Positions 33,863-43,590 of a DNA stretch of 62,062 bases are shown one piece after another. Where the stretch lies: positions 1 through 62,062 of the forward strand of contig CALYAP010000015.1 of the NCBI GenBank assembly GCA_944393575.1. Reading direction: 5' to 3'. The position numbers and the translations under genes were made by a program. Every line of letters begins with the position of its first letter. Position 1 is the stretch's first letter. Source of the stretch: an uncultured Clostridia bacterium (lineage in GTDB: Bacteria > Bacillota > Dehalobacteriia > UBA4068). The notes under the pieces are model-generated. The model searched no databases. It saw only the letters and a program-made list of their open reading frames with translations, and was not told where the DNA came from.

Positions 33863-34741
33863 TTATTCTACGTTTTGAACCTGCTCTTTAATCTTTTCCA
33901 ACTCATTTTTGGTATCTATCACCAAATTATTGATGGAAAGATTATTAGACTTTGACCCGATAGTATTGATTTCACGGAGCATTTCTTGGAGAATAAAATC
34001 CAGTTTGCGTCCTACTGATTCATTACTTTGTAAAGTCTGCCTAAATTGTTGGATATGACTAAACAAACGGGTCAATTCTTCATTTATATCAACCTTATCC
34101 GCAAAAAAAGCTATTTCATTAGCCAAGCGGTTTTGGTCGACATCAATATCTTCCAGCAAAAGGGAAATACGCTGTTCTAGCTTTTGCTTTTGTTCAGCTA
34201 CTACCGTAGAGGCTAATTTCTCGATCTCATGAGTTGCCTTGGCAACCAAATCAAGATGATTGAGCAGATCACTCGCCAAAGCCTCTCCTTCAGTGATTCT
34301 CATTGAGACTACGCCGTTCACAGCAGCTCCTACTGCCTCTTTCAGCAGCGCTTCTATCTCTTCTTGATCATCTTCACCGCTTTCTAGAGTAAATATACCC
34401 GGCATTTTGGCAAGATGATTGATTTCAACTGATGGAGGCAACTCACAGGCATGAGCCAGGTCTGACATTGCATTATAATAAGCTATAGCTAGTTCTTTGT
34501 CAACCTTTAGGAGCGGTTTTTTTATTCCTATCTGCTCAAAACTGATAAAGACATCTACTTTGCCGCGCCGAATATAGCTAGATATAGTCTTCTTAACACT
34601 ATCCTCAAAAAGGCTCAGCTGCTTAGGAATGCGAACATATAGCTCACAAAAGCGATGATTTACTGATTTAATTTCTACGTTAATAGCGTAATTCTCGCTT
34701 TCGGCCATACTACGGCCGAATCCAGTCATGCTTTTGATCAA
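33863..34741 (-). CDS. YicC family endoribonuclease-like protein
   Basis: A 292-residue YicC/YloC protein. The N-terminus M-I-K-S-M-T-G-F-G-R is the family signature. It is reached from a TTG start at 34741 with GAGGGAAC upstream. The C-terminal part (DUF1732) has E-I-N-T-I-G-S-K-S and a long coiled-coil middle. Homologues cleave RNA. It heads the block yicC-IHF-remA-gmk-rpoZ-coaBC-metK. Confidence 0.93.
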   Translation of the reverse strand: MIKSMTGFGRSMAESENYAINVEIKSVNHRFCELYVRIPKQLSLFEDSVKKTISSYIRRGKVDVFISFEQIGIKKPLLKVDKELAIAYYNAMSDLAHACELPPSVEINHLAKMPGIFTLESGEDDQEEIEALLKEAVGAAVNGVVSMRITEGEALASDLLNHLDLVAKATHEIEKLASTVVAEQKQKLEQRISLLLEDIDVDQNRLANEIAFFADKVDINEELTRLFSHIQQFRQTLQSNESVGRKLDFILQEMLREINTIGSKSNNLSINNLVIDTKNELEKIKEQVQNVE

Positions 34742-34819
34742 GTCAGTTCCCTCACATTATGACGTAATTTTAACATTTCTGCGTTAAGCAGGTAAATCCT
34801 CTTTTTCATACATTTTTTC

Positions 34820-34848
34820 TTGACTTTTTTATCATAAAAAGGTAATTT
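34820..34848 (+). promoter_or_regulatory. Possible rqcH promoter
   Basis: TTGACT and TAATTT are separated by 17 bp, about 20 bp before the rqcH start in the divergent gap with yicC. Confidence 0.45.
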
Positions 34849-34866
34849 TATGCTGAGGTAATTATT

Positions 34867-36618
34867 ATGCCATATGATTCATTGGTTTTAAACGCTTGTA
34901 TAAGTGAGCTATCTGGCGAATTAACAGGCGCTAAAGTTAATAAGATCCATCAGCCAGACGACCGCACCATCATTATCCGCTACTATGGAACCATGGGCGG
35001 GGGACGGCTATTGCTCTCTGCTCATCCAGAAAATGGCAGAATCAATAAATGCGCAGAGGGCCGGGATAACCCAGCCAAGGCGCCTCTCTTTGCGATGGTA
35101 TTGCGTAAGTGGTTAGAGGGAGCAAGAATATCCGGCATCGAATCACTCAAAGATGAACGTGTAGCCTGGTTGGATTTTGATGCGCGCAATGAGCTTGGCG
35201 ATGATATTCAGCTCAGACTGATTATAGAAATCATGGGTAAGCATAGCAATATCATTCTTATCGATAGCGCTACTAATATCATTCTCGATGGCATTCGGCG
35301 CTATGGCAGCCACCTTTCCCGTTATCGTGAAGTGCTTCCCGGCAAACCTTATCTCCCACCTCCGCCAATGGATAAATTGCCTTTGGTCCCAGCAAACGAA
35401 GATATATTAGCTGCTGCGCTATATGAACTTCCTGAAGAAACTTTATCAATAGCCTTGCGCAAACAGATCAAAGGTCTATCTCCCCTGCTGGCAGATAATT
35501 TAGCTTTATTGGCAGGATTAGACCCGGCAATGCCGGTAGAAACAGTCGGTGAATACGAAATAGGGCTCATCTATCGGCAGCTACAGCTGCTTGATCAGCG
35601 GATAAGTAATAATGATTATGATCCCATAATCACCCTATCTGGCAAGCAGTTCCGGGATTATTATGCCTTTGACCCACCTTCCTGGTCACAACTGCATAAG
35701 CAACATTTTTCTTCCATGAATGATGCTATCGATGCCTTTTATCAAGCATGCGAGAAACAACAATCATTTGAACGGAAAAAGGCATCATTAGCAAAAGCTC
35801 TGCGGCAAAACAGAAGCAGATTGCAAAAAAAGATTGCACTGGAAGAAGCTGATCTGGCAACCTGTGAAGCTGCCAATATTTACCGTGAGGCGGGCGATAT
35901 TTTATCAGCTAATCTTTATTTTCTGCGTAAAGGTTTATCTGAGGTAGAACTGCCATCCTTTACTGAAGAAGGCAAAACAGTTCACATTAAACTAGACCCC
36001 GCAAAAACACCGCAAGAGAATATCAAGTATTATTATAAGCGCTATAGCAAGGCTAAAAATGCCCGGCACCGTATTGACGAGCAACTGCAAAGCAATAAAA
36101 GTCAGTTGGACTATCTTTTCTCTATTGAACAATCATTGGAAGATAGCACTGATAAAGATGAATTAGCTGCCATTGAAAAAGAGGCTATCGCTGCCGGTTT
36201 TTATCATCAGCAGCTGCCGGCCAATAAAAAGCAACAACCAACTAAACAGATCACCTTGGCTCCACGCCAGTATTGTTCTCAGGACGGATTCACCATTCTT
36301 ATTGGCAGAAACAATAAGCAAAATGACCGCCTTAGCCTTAAACAATCCCATCCCGATGATATCTGGCTCCATGCACAAAAAATACCAGGCAGTCATACTG
36401 TAATCATCAGCAATGGCAAAGCTGTGCCTCAGAGCACCATCTTGGAGGCTGCAGGATACGCGGCCTGGTTTAGCAAGGCTCGTGGAAGCGGCAAAACAGC
36501 AGTGGATTACACCCAAATAGCTAATTTACGTAAACCCAATGGTGCAGTGCCTGGCTATGTTACCTATACCGATCAAAAAACAGTTTATGTCGAACCGCTC
36601 CAACCGCCAGAAGAATAA
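34867..36618 (+). CDS. rqcH: Ribosome quality control factor RqcH (NFACT)
   Basis: A 583-residue NFACT-family protein that binds stalled 50S subunits and recruits tRNA-Ala to add alanine tails. The N-terminal NFACT-N domain begins Y-D-S-L-V-L-N-A and contains K-I-H-Q-P and M-G-K-H-S-N. A coiled-coil middle lies around residues 290-420. The C-terminal NFACT-R domain has the D-D-I-W-L-H-A-Q-K-I-P-G-S-H motif. It was formerly annotated as a fibronectin-binding protein. Divergent from yicC and ended by a strong terminator, it is a single-gene unit. Confidence 0.93.
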   Translation: MPYDSLVLNACISELSGELTGAKVNKIHQPDDRTIIIRYYGTMGGGRLLLSAHPENGRINKCAEGRDNPAKAPLFAMVLRKWLEGARISGIESLKDERVAWLDFDARNELGDDIQLRLIIEIMGKHSNIILIDSATNIILDGIRRYGSHLSRYREVLPGKPYLPPPPMDKLPLVPANEDILAAALYELPEETLSIALRKQIKGLSPLLADNLALLAGLDPAMPVETVGEYEIGLIYRQLQLLDQRISNNDYDPIITLSGKQFRDYYAFDPPSWSQLHKQHFSSMNDAIDAFYQACEKQQSFERKKASLAKALRQNRSRLQKKIALEEADLATCEAANIYREAGDILSANLYFLRKGLSEVELPSFTEEGKTVHIKLDPAKTPQENIKYYYKRYSKAKNARHRIDEQLQSNKSQLDYLFSIEQSLEDSTDKDELAAIEKEAIAAGFYHQQLPANKKQQPTKQITLAPRQYCSQDGFTILIGRNNKQNDRLSLKQSHPDDIWLHAQKIPGSHTVIISNGKAVPQSTILEAAGYAAWFSKARGSGKTAVDYTQIANLRKPNGAVPGYVTYTDQKTVYVEPLQPPEE

Positions 36619-36658
36619 ATAAACTCCCTCTTTTTATAGAGGGAGTTTATTTATTCTT
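36611..36658. terminator. Long perfect bidirectional terminator
   Basis: A 20-bp perfect stem (36611-36630 with 36639-36658) around an 8-base T-rich loop starts at the rqcH stop codon. Its outer arms give T-runs on both strands. Confidence 0.85.
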
Positions 36659-36717
36659 AATTGGCATCATGTTTTTGGAAATTATTATTTGACTATTGTA
36701 TCAAAATAACAATGTTT

Positions 36718-38010
36718 TCAACTGATGATATCGCTGATCAAAGGGGCGGTTTCCGGAATGTCTGCGGCTAGGGCAAAAGCATCATCTAAAATCTCCCGAG
36801 CAGCGGCAAATTGTTGCTGAGTCCGGCAGTGCACCTCTGCCAATACCTCTCCTGTCTCCACTCTCTCCGCTAATTTGTGCCGCAAGATAATACCTGCTGC
36901 AGGATCGATAACATCCTCTTTTTTCTGCCGCCCGGCACCTAAGCATAAAGCCGCCAAACCGATCTTACGGGCATCAATAGCAGTAAGATATCCAGACTCC
37001 CTAGCCCGATATTCTACCACTAACGGGGAGACAGGAAGGTGGCTGAAATCGGTATCGCCGCCTTGAGCCGCTATCATCTGGCGGAATTTAGCTAAAGCCG
37101 CACCAGAAGTTAACTGCTGCCTAGCCAGGTCGACTGCCTGCGCTCTATCGGGCGCTAAACCAGCTAACAAAATCAATTCAGCAGCTAAAGTCAGAGAAAG
37201 CTCACGCAGATCATCAGGGCCATTATTAGTCAAAACCGCAGCCGCCTCTTTTACCTCTAAGGCATTACCGATAGCTAGGCCAAGAGGTTGTTCCATCGAC
37301 GATAATACCGCTACTGCCTTGATACCAGAAGCCTGAGCTAATTCCACCATCAGTTGAGCCAAAGCACGGCTATCAGCAAGATTCTGCATAAAGGCTCCGC
37401 TGCCATATTTAACATCTAGCGCCAGGATATCTGCTCCGGTGGCGATTTTCTTGCTCATAATGCTGGCAGCGATCAAAGCCAGGCTATCCACAGTAGCAGT
37501 AGCATCACGCAGGGCATAGAGCTTTTTATCCGCAGGCACTAACTTGGCAGTTTGACTGATAATAGCAATGCCGATTTCGCGCACCTGTTGTTTGAATTCA
37601 GCAGTTGTCAGCTCAGTATAACAGCCAGGAATAGCAGCCAATTTATCCAAAGTACCTCCAGTATGTCCTAAGCCGCGGCCAGACATCTTAGCCACCTTCA
37701 AACCAGCAGCAGCAATAATCGGCATCACTACCAAACTAGTCTTATCGCCTACTCCGCCGGTAGAATGTTTATCAGCTTTAATCCCCTCAATATCGGATAA
37801 GTCAATTCGCTCACCTGAAGCGATCATGCTCTCTACCATGGCAAGCGTTTCCTGTTTAGTGAAGCCTTGCAACAAGCCTGCCATTAATAGGGCCGAACAC
37901 TGATAATCAGGAATTACTCCTTGAGTATACCCGCTAATCCAAAAATCAATTTCGGCAGCACTGAGCTCATAGCCATCACGTTTTTTGCTGATGATATCAT
38001 ACATTAACAT
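36718..38010 (-). CDS. pdp: Pyrimidine-nucleoside phosphorylase
   Basis: Phosphorolysis of uridine, thymidine and deoxyuridine. The phosphate motif K-H-S-T-G-G-V-G-D-K-T-S and S-G-R-G-L-G-H-T-G-G-T-L-D-K-L are intact, with K-I-A-T-G and the C-terminal domain complete. At 430 residues it is the dimeric NP-II class. Its start at 38010 has GAGGAT upstream. It is the last gene of xerD-deoB-punA-pdp, a nucleoside-salvage run. Confidence 0.94.
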   Translation of the reverse strand: MLMYDIISKKRDGYELSAAEIDFWISGYTQGVIPDYQCSALLMAGLLQGFTKQETLAMVESMIASGERIDLSDIEGIKADKHSTGGVGDKTSLVVMPIIAAAGLKVAKMSGRGLGHTGGTLDKLAAIPGCYTELTTAEFKQQVREIGIAIISQTAKLVPADKKLYALRDATATVDSLALIAASIMSKKIATGADILALDVKYGSGAFMQNLADSRALAQLMVELAQASGIKAVAVLSSMEQPLGLAIGNALEVKEAAAVLTNNGPDDLRELSLTLAAELILLAGLAPDRAQAVDLARQQLTSGAALAKFRQMIAAQGGDTDFSHLPVSPLVVEYRARESGYLTAIDARKIGLAALCLGAGRQKKEDVIDPAAGIILRHKLAERVETGEVLAEVHCRTQQQFAAAREILDDAFALAADIPETAPLISDIIS

Positions 38011-38035
38011 AGCTGATCCTCGCTGCTTGTTCCTG

Positions 38036-38866
38036 CTACATTTTGGTAACTATTTCTTTAATCAAAGCAGAAAAATGCTTCTCGACCATTTTACTAGTCT
38101 CCATTACCTCTTGATGGGTAAGCGGATGCTTGCTGATTCCCGCAGCCATATTGGTAATACAGGAAATAGCCAACAGATGCATCCCCATCTGACAGGCTGC
38201 TAGAGCCTCTGGCACAGTGGACATGCCTACTGCATCAGCGCCCAGAATAGACAGCATTTTGATTTCCGCCGGTGTCTCAAAGGTCGGACCAGACAGCCCG
38301 CAATAAACACCTTCCTGTAAAGTCAGGCCGAGTTCAGCAGCTACGCTATGAGCCAACTCTCGATAGTGAGCATCATACATATTACTCATATCAGGAAAAC
38401 GCGGGCCCCATTCGTCAGCATGCTCTCCCCGCAGGGGGTTATATCCAGCCAAGTTGATATGATCACGAATCACCATTAAATCCCCCGGCACAAAATTGGG
38501 GTTGATTCCGCCGGCAGCATTAGTAAGGATCAGTTTCCGACACCCCAGTTTATGTAATACCCGCATTGGTAAAATAACGGTATGCGGATCATGGCCCTCA
38601 TAATAATGAAAACGTCCGCTGAGGGCGTATACCTTCGCTCCGCCAATTTTTCCGGAAATAAACGTACCACTATGGCTAATAACTGTAGGGACAGGAAAAT
38701 GGGGGATATCCTGATAGGATATAGTATGGGCTTCCTCGATATTTTCAGCCAATGGGCCCAGACCAGAGCCTAAAACAATGGCAATATCAGCTCTAGGCAA
38801 AGCTGCATCTATAGTCTCAGCTGCTTCTTCAATAGCTTTTAATTCCTGTTCCAGCATTGTACTCAT
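38036..38866 (-). CDS. punA: Purine-nucleoside phosphorylase
   Basis: Trimeric-type PNP of 276 residues that cleaves inosine and guanosine. The markers are V-L-G-S-G-L-G-P-L-A, S-G-R-F-H-Y-Y-E-G-H, T-N-A-A-G-G-I-N and the purine site G-P-T-F-E-T-P-A-E, with S-T-V-P-E. AAGGTGGAG precedes the ATG. It lies between deoB and pdp; together they feed ribose-1-phosphate to DeoB. Confidence 0.95.
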   Translation of the reverse strand: MSTMLEQELKAIEEAAETIDAALPRADIAIVLGSGLGPLAENIEEAHTISYQDIPHFPVPTVISHSGTFISGKIGGAKVYALSGRFHYYEGHDPHTVILPMRVLHKLGCRKLILTNAAGGINPNFVPGDLMVIRDHINLAGYNPLRGEHADEWGPRFPDMSNMYDAHYRELAHSVAAELGLTLQEGVYCGLSGPTFETPAEIKMLSILGADAVGMSTVPEALAACQMGMHLLAISCITNMAAGISKHPLTHQEVMETSKMVEKHFSALIKEIVTKM

Positions 38867-38886
38867 TGATCACTCCACCTTATCTG

Positions 38887-40053
38887 TTATATTAAAATCT
38901 CCGTTAAAAAGGATTCACCTGCCGCTAATGGCTCAGTCTCCAAATATGCTGCCGCGGTCTGGCCTAAATCGGCAAAAGTTGTCCTAATACCCAAGTTGCC
39001 AGGTGCAACCTTAGCTCCATAGACTAATAGCGGGACATATTCCCGGTTATGATCTGTACCAGGAGTTGAGGGATCATTGCCATGATCAGCACAAATGGCT
39101 AAGATATCATCTGATGCTAATGCCGGAAGCAACTGAACCAAAAATTCATCAAAATGCTCAATAGCTGCTGCATAGCCAGGCAGATCATTGCGATGGCCAT
39201 ATAGCATATCAAAATCGACGAAATTGGCAAAAATCAACCCGTGATCGTTTTCCTGCAGAGCTTGCAGCACAGATGCTGCACTCTGCGCATTATTATGCCC
39301 CTCATAAGCCTTAGTGATATGGCTGCCAGCAAAGATATCATAAATCTTGCCAACGCTTATTACCGGCAGCCCCTTTTTCGCCACCTGTTCCAGCAGATTG
39401 CCCGGAGGGGGCTGCAGCGAAAAATCCTTACGGTTACCAGTACGGGTAAAGCCATCATCTGCATTGCCGATGAAGGGCCTAGCAATAACGCGCCCCACAC
39501 CATGAGGGCCGGTTAGAATAGACCTAGCAATTTGACACATCTTATAAAGCTGCTCAACGGGAATGATATCCTCATGGGCAGCTAGTTGAAAGACACTGTC
39601 TGCTGAAGTATAGACTATTGGTTTGCCAGTACGCACATGCTCCGGACCTAACCGCTGAATGATCTCCGTGCCAGAGGCCACGCAGTTACCTAAAACCTCA
39701 CGGCCAATAGCGGTTTCAAAAGCCTTGATGATTTCCGGGGGAAAGCCATGAGGATAAGTCGGCATTCTCTGCTCCAGCAAAATACCGCTAATCTCCCAAT
39801 GCCCGCTGGTAGTATCCATGCCAGCTGAACGTGCTGCCATTTTACCATATGCAGCTAAAGGAGCGTTAATTGATGGCACATTGTCCAGAGGAATAATATT
39901 GGCCAGGCCCAACTGGCGCAACTGAGGGATTTTCAACTGTCTAGCTGCTGCAATGTGCCCCAAGGTATTAGCGCCAACGCTATTATATTCCGCCGCATCA
40001 GGCAAAGCGCCAACGCCTAAGCTATCCAAGACGATGATAATAAATCTTTTCAT
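38887..40053 (-). CDS. deoB: Phosphopentomutase
   Basis: Interconverts (deoxy)ribose-1- and 5-phosphates. An alkaline-phosphatase-fold enzyme with D-S-L-G-V-G-A-L-P-D-A at the N-terminus, the phosphorylated Thr in S-A-G-M-D-T-T-S-G-H-W-E, and the metal ligands C-A-D-H-G-N-D-P. At 388 residues it is full length. Its ATG overlaps the xerD stop by four bases. Confidence 0.96.
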   Translation of the reverse strand: MKRFIIIVLDSLGVGALPDAAEYNSVGANTLGHIAAARQLKIPQLRQLGLANIIPLDNVPSINAPLAAYGKMAARSAGMDTTSGHWEISGILLEQRMPTYPHGFPPEIIKAFETAIGREVLGNCVASGTEIIQRLGPEHVRTGKPIVYTSADSVFQLAAHEDIIPVEQLYKMCQIARSILTGPHGVGRVIARPFIGNADDGFTRTGNRKDFSLQPPPGNLLEQVAKKGLPVISVGKIYDIFAGSHITKAYEGHNNAQSAASVLQALQENDHGLIFANFVDFDMLYGHRNDLPGYAAAIEHFDEFLVQLLPALASDDILAICADHGNDPSTPGTDHNREYVPLLVYGAKVAPGNLGIRTTFADLGQTAAAYLETEPLAAGESFLTEILI

Positions 40054-40976
40054 TGTTTTCCTTTCATTTTAGCACGGGGATGATACTCATTATAAATTTG
40101 TTTGAGCTCTCCCCTGCTCAAGTGAGTATATATTTGGGTTGTCATGATATCGCTATGCCCAAGAAACTCCTGAACTACCCGCAGATCCGCTCCGTTTTCC
40201 ATCATATGCGTAGCAGCGCTGTGCCGAATAGTATGCGGATGAATATCATAGCCCAATTTACGGCCATAACCATCAAGGATCCGCCAAAAACCGCTCCTGC
40301 TAAGCTTGTCCCCTAAGCGGTTAAGAAACAACTCTTGAGTATGTTTATTTTTCAGCAGCTTGCCGCGGGCATGAGATAAATAATCATTGACAGCATCTAG
40401 AGCAAAAGAACCAACGGGAATAATCCGTTCTTTGCTTCCTTTGCCGCGACAACGCAAATACCCCAATTCAAAATTAATATCATGGACTGTTATGGAGATT
40501 AGCTCTGAAACGCGCAGCCCACATCCATACATCATTTCCAACATCGCCCGGTCGCGACACCCTGCTACAGTAGAGGTATCAGGTAAAGCGAGCAACTTGT
40601 CCATTTCCTCCTGGGATAGCACCTGAGGCAATGGTCGTTGACGTTTAGGCGTCTGAGTGTTCTGGCTAATATCCTTATCCTGGCGCCGTTCCATAAACAA
40701 AAAGCGGCAAAATCCCCGAATCGAAGAAGCTTTGCGTCCAATGGTTGAGGCGCTTTTTCCATGCTGTTTTTCACTGGCGAGATAAGCAATAATGTGCTCT
40801 GGTTCCAATTTTTCCGGAGCATCACAGCCTCTGCTAATGACAAAGGCAGTAAACCCGCGCAGATCCCGCTGATAACTATCAATAGTAGTATCAGCCAATG
40901 AGCGCTCATGTAGATAATCAATAAAATCTATTATTGCCGCTGCAAATAGTTCATCTGCTGTTTGCACTTTAACCAC
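40050..40976 (-). CDS. xerD: Tyrosine recombinase XerD
   Basis: Chromosome-dimer resolution recombinase of 308 residues. The N-terminal SAM-like DNA-binding domain (S-L-A-D-T-T-I-D-S-Y-Q-R-D-L) precedes the catalytic domain. The catalytic residues are R in G-C-G-L-R-V-S-E-L, H-x-x-R in H-T-I-R-H-S, the second H in G-H-S-D-I, and Tyr in T-T-Q-I-Y-T-H. The start is GTG at 40976. Gene order xerD-deoB-punA is the Bacillus/Clostridium order, supporting XerD rather than a phage integrase. Confidence 0.92.
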   Translation of the reverse strand: MVKVQTADELFAAAIIDFIDYLHERSLADTTIDSYQRDLRGFTAFVISRGCDAPEKLEPEHIIAYLASEKQHGKSASTIGRKASSIRGFCRFLFMERRQDKDISQNTQTPKRQRPLPQVLSQEEMDKLLALPDTSTVAGCRDRAMLEMMYGCGLRVSELISITVHDINFELGYLRCRGKGSKERIIPVGSFALDAVNDYLSHARGKLLKNKHTQELFLNRLGDKLSRSGFWRILDGYGRKLGYDIHPHTIRHSAATHMMENGADLRVVQEFLGHSDIMTTQIYTHLSRGELKQIYNEYHPRAKMKGKQ

Positions 40977-41046
40977 GCCTGTGATCGCCCCTGTTTGTCA
41001 AAATATTACCGTTGATAATTTCTGCACAGGCAAGGCGGTATCCTCT

Positions 41047-41304
41047 CTATTCCAACACTCCGGATAATTTATCCTGCCAATAATCCTCCAGACTATTGTA
41101 AACTCTTACTGGCTCGCCAGGGTAATGTCCATCATCACTCTCACTGTCGGTATCCCCATCAGTAATAACAATTGGAGCATCGGCTGAGGCTGCCAGGGTA
41201 TAGTTAAAGAGATAACTAAGCATGACTAAAAGGCAAAGAACAATAAGGATCTTGGCGGCAAAACGGAGCTTCTTTTTGGCCGCACTGATAGATATAATAA
41301 ACAT
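41047..41304 (-). CDS. Small single-pass membrane protein (YqzK/DUF4227-like position)
   Basis: An 85-residue protein with one hydrophobic helix at about residues 16-38, then an acidic, flexible stretch, and a C-terminal G-E-P-V-R-V-Y-N-S-L-E-D-Y-W motif. GGAGGTGAG precedes the ATG. In Bacilli the gene just before xerD is yqzK (DUF4227), a protein of similar size with an N-terminal helix and a G-x-A-V-K-V-like tail. I infer an orthologue from position and shape only. Function is unknown. Confidence 0.7.
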   Translation of the reverse strand: MFIISISAAKKKLRFAAKILIVLCLLVMLSYLFNYTLAASADAPIVITDGDTDSESDDGHYPGEPVRVYNSLEDYWQDKLSGVLE

Positions 41305-41361
41305 TTAACTCACCTCCAGCTAAATCATATGCACTGATGATGAGCCCCATGCTTAGAATAA

Positions 41362-41392
41362 AAATAAGGCTGTCTTATCGACAGCCTTATTT
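41362..41392 (-). terminator. Terminator of the EF-G-like gene
   Basis: A perfect 13-bp stem (41362-41374 with 41380-41392) with a 5-base loop lies 40 bp after the gene stop on the minus strand and runs into TTTTTATTC. Confidence 0.85.
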
Positions 41393-41432
41393 ATTAAACA
41401 ACAAAGTCTAGTAAAACATCTTAAACCGGCAT

Positions 41433-43469
41433 TTATTCGTTTTCTTTCTCCGCTTTAGCCGCAGCGATAACTTTTTCGGCAATATTGGCCGGCACTTCTT
41501 CATATTTAGCAAACTTCATCGTAAATTTGCCTCTACCTTGAGTGATAGATTTAAGATCGATGGCATAACGGTACATTTCAGCCAAAGGAGCCTGGGCGTG
41601 AATCAACTGCCGTTTGCCCTGCTGCTCCATACCCATGATTCTGCCGCGCTTGGTGTTCATATCGCCCATGATATCACCCATGAACTGATCGGGAACCAAA
41701 ATATCTACATCCATGATCGGCTCAAGGAGAATCGGCTTAGCCTGTTCGCAGCCTTTCTTAAAGGCTAAGTTAGCCGCGATCTTAAAGGCCATTTCCGAAG
41801 AGTCGACATCATGGTAAGAACCATCGACCAAGGTAATCTTAATATTGGTGGCGGGGAAGCCTGCTAAAACACCTTCAGCCATCGCTTCGCGCATACCCTT
41901 TTCAACAGCAGGGATATATTGTTTAGGAACAGCGCCGCCAAAGATCTTCTCTTCAAAGGAGAATTCATTATCAGGATCATATTCGATATCAATCTTAACA
42001 TGACCATACTGGCCATGTCCGCCGGACTGTTTCTTATGCTTGCCTTCAACCATCTTGGCACTGCCACGGATGGATTCGCGATAAGGCACTTTCATCTCTA
42101 CAGGATCGACTTCAACGCCAAATTTAGAGGCTAGGCGGCCAATAACAATATTCAAGTGGGCTTCACCCATGCCGGTAAGCACGGTTTGTTTGGTCTCCGC
42201 GTTCTTCTCGTAACGAAGGGTCGGATCCTCTTCCAAAAGACGGTTGATAGCATTGCCCAGCTTATCCTCATCGCCTTTAGTACGAGGCACGATAGCCATC
42301 ATCAGAGTTGGCTCAGGGAAATCAATACCATCAAGAATGATGCCGCTATCTTTAGTGGTCAAGGTATCACCAGTGACGGTATTAGCCAACTTGCTTACTG
42401 TGGCGATATCACCCAAGTTGACTTCCGGTAGAGCAATAGCGGTCTTGCCCTGCATGGTAGAAATCTGGGCAACCTTCTCTTCCACTTTCTTATTGGCATT
42501 ATACATTGTTGTATCGCCTTTGATCTTGCCGGAATAAACCTTGAACATGCTAATACGGCCGACATATGGGTCAGCCAAGGTTTTGAAAACCAAAGCAGCC
42601 GGAGCAGCGGATGCAGCGGAAGCATCAAGTTTAGCCAAAGGAGAAGGAGCATAATCGACCAGAATATCAAAGAGTTTATCAGAACCGATATTCTTGGTAG
42701 CGCAGCCGCAAACTACCGGAACGACCTTAGCGTTTTTAACACCTTCTTTAAGTCCCAAAATGATCTCTGCATCAGTGAGCTCCTCACCATCCAAATATTT
42801 CATGGTGATTTCATCATCACCTTCAGCAGCTGCTTCGATCATCATTTCCCGATAATGCTCGATATCAGCCTTCATATCGTCAGGAACAGGGATCTCAGTA
42901 GCTTTGCCGTTATCATATTTATAGGCTTTTTGGGAAATCAGGTCCACCATGCCGTTGAAACCGTCTTCCTTACCTATTGGCAACTGAATAGGCACAATCT
43001 GACGAGTTAAAGTGGACTGCATGGACTCAAAAGCCTTTTTGAAATCAGCATTTTCGCGGTCAAGCTTATTGATAAAGCCTATGATGGGGATATTCTGTTC
43101 ATCGGCTAATTCCCAGATAATCTCGGTTGAGACCTCAACGCCAGCCACTGCGTCCACGACCATGACCAAGCAATCAGCTACCCGCAGAGTGCTAACTACT
43201 TCGCCAAAGAAATCAGAAAAGCCGGGGACATCCAAAATATTTATTTTATGATCGTGCCATTCACAGGCCACGAGAGAGGTATTGACAGTGCTTTTACGCT
43301 TCAATTCCTCTGGATGATAGTCAGCTACGGTATTACCGTCCTCAACCTTACCAAGACGGGTAGTAGCTCCGGTAGAATAGACCAACGCTTCGGTCAGAGA
43401 AGTTTTTCCTGCGCCCTGATGGGCTACAATACCAATATTACGGATTTTGTCACTGGGATAAACCTTCAT
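41433..43469 (-). CDS. EF-G-like GTPase (EF-G2 paralogue)
   Basis: A 678-residue translational GTPase with all five EF-G domains. The P-loop is A-H-Q-G-A-G-K-T-S-L, not the H-I-D-A-G-K-T-T of true EF-G. Switch I has R-K-S-T-V-N-T-S in place of R-G-I-T-I. G3 D-V-P-G-F-S-D-F and G4 N-K-L-D follow. These differences mark the EF-G-like/FusA2 class, whose cellular role is unclear. AAGGAGG precedes the ATG. It is a single-gene unit with its own terminator; the canonical fusA would be in the ribosomal cluster elsewhere. Confidence 0.9.
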   Translation of the reverse strand: MKVYPSDKIRNIGIVAHQGAGKTSLTEALVYSTGATTRLGKVEDGNTVADYHPEELKRKSTVNTSLVACEWHDHKINILDVPGFSDFFGEVVSTLRVADCLVMVVDAVAGVEVSTEIIWELADEQNIPIIGFINKLDRENADFKKAFESMQSTLTRQIVPIQLPIGKEDGFNGMVDLISQKAYKYDNGKATEIPVPDDMKADIEHYREMMIEAAAEGDDEITMKYLDGEELTDAEIILGLKEGVKNAKVVPVVCGCATKNIGSDKLFDILVDYAPSPLAKLDASAASAAPAALVFKTLADPYVGRISMFKVYSGKIKGDTTMYNANKKVEEKVAQISTMQGKTAIALPEVNLGDIATVSKLANTVTGDTLTTKDSGIILDGIDFPEPTLMMAIVPRTKGDEDKLGNAINRLLEEDPTLRYEKNAETKQTVLTGMGEAHLNIVIGRLASKFGVEVDPVEMKVPYRESIRGSAKMVEGKHKKQSGGHGQYGHVKIDIEYDPDNEFSFEEKIFGGAVPKQYIPAVEKGMREAMAEGVLAGFPATNIKITLVDGSYHDVDSSEMAFKIAANLAFKKGCEQAKPILLEPIMDVDILVPDQFMGDIMGDMNTKRGRIMGMEQQGKRQLIHAQAPLAEMYRYAIDLKSITQGRGKFTMKFAKYEEVPANIAEKVIAAAKAEKENE

Positions 43470-43557
43470 TTAATATCCTCCTTCAACAGCTTTGTACGTC
43501 TTAGATTCTAAACTTATTCTATATTATATCTAAATCTAAAAAAACCCTTTTTTCTGG

Positions 43558-43585
43558 GCAAAATAATTCACCGGTTGCATATAAT
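43558..43585 (+). promoter_or_regulatory. Candidate SigE-type promoter, leaderless start
   Basis: CATATAAT (43578-43585) is one base off the SigE -10 consensus and contains TATAAT. GCAAAAT 13 bp upstream is a partial SigE -35. The ATG of the flippase gene follows only five bases after the -10, so the transcript would start at or next to the ATG. Confidence 0.45.
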
Positions 43586-43590
43586 TTCCC

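Noticed and set aside
40050-40976. Tyrosine recombinase as sign of a prophage or integrative element
   Set aside because: Conserved order with deoB and punA and no phage or conjugation genes nearby identify it as XerD.
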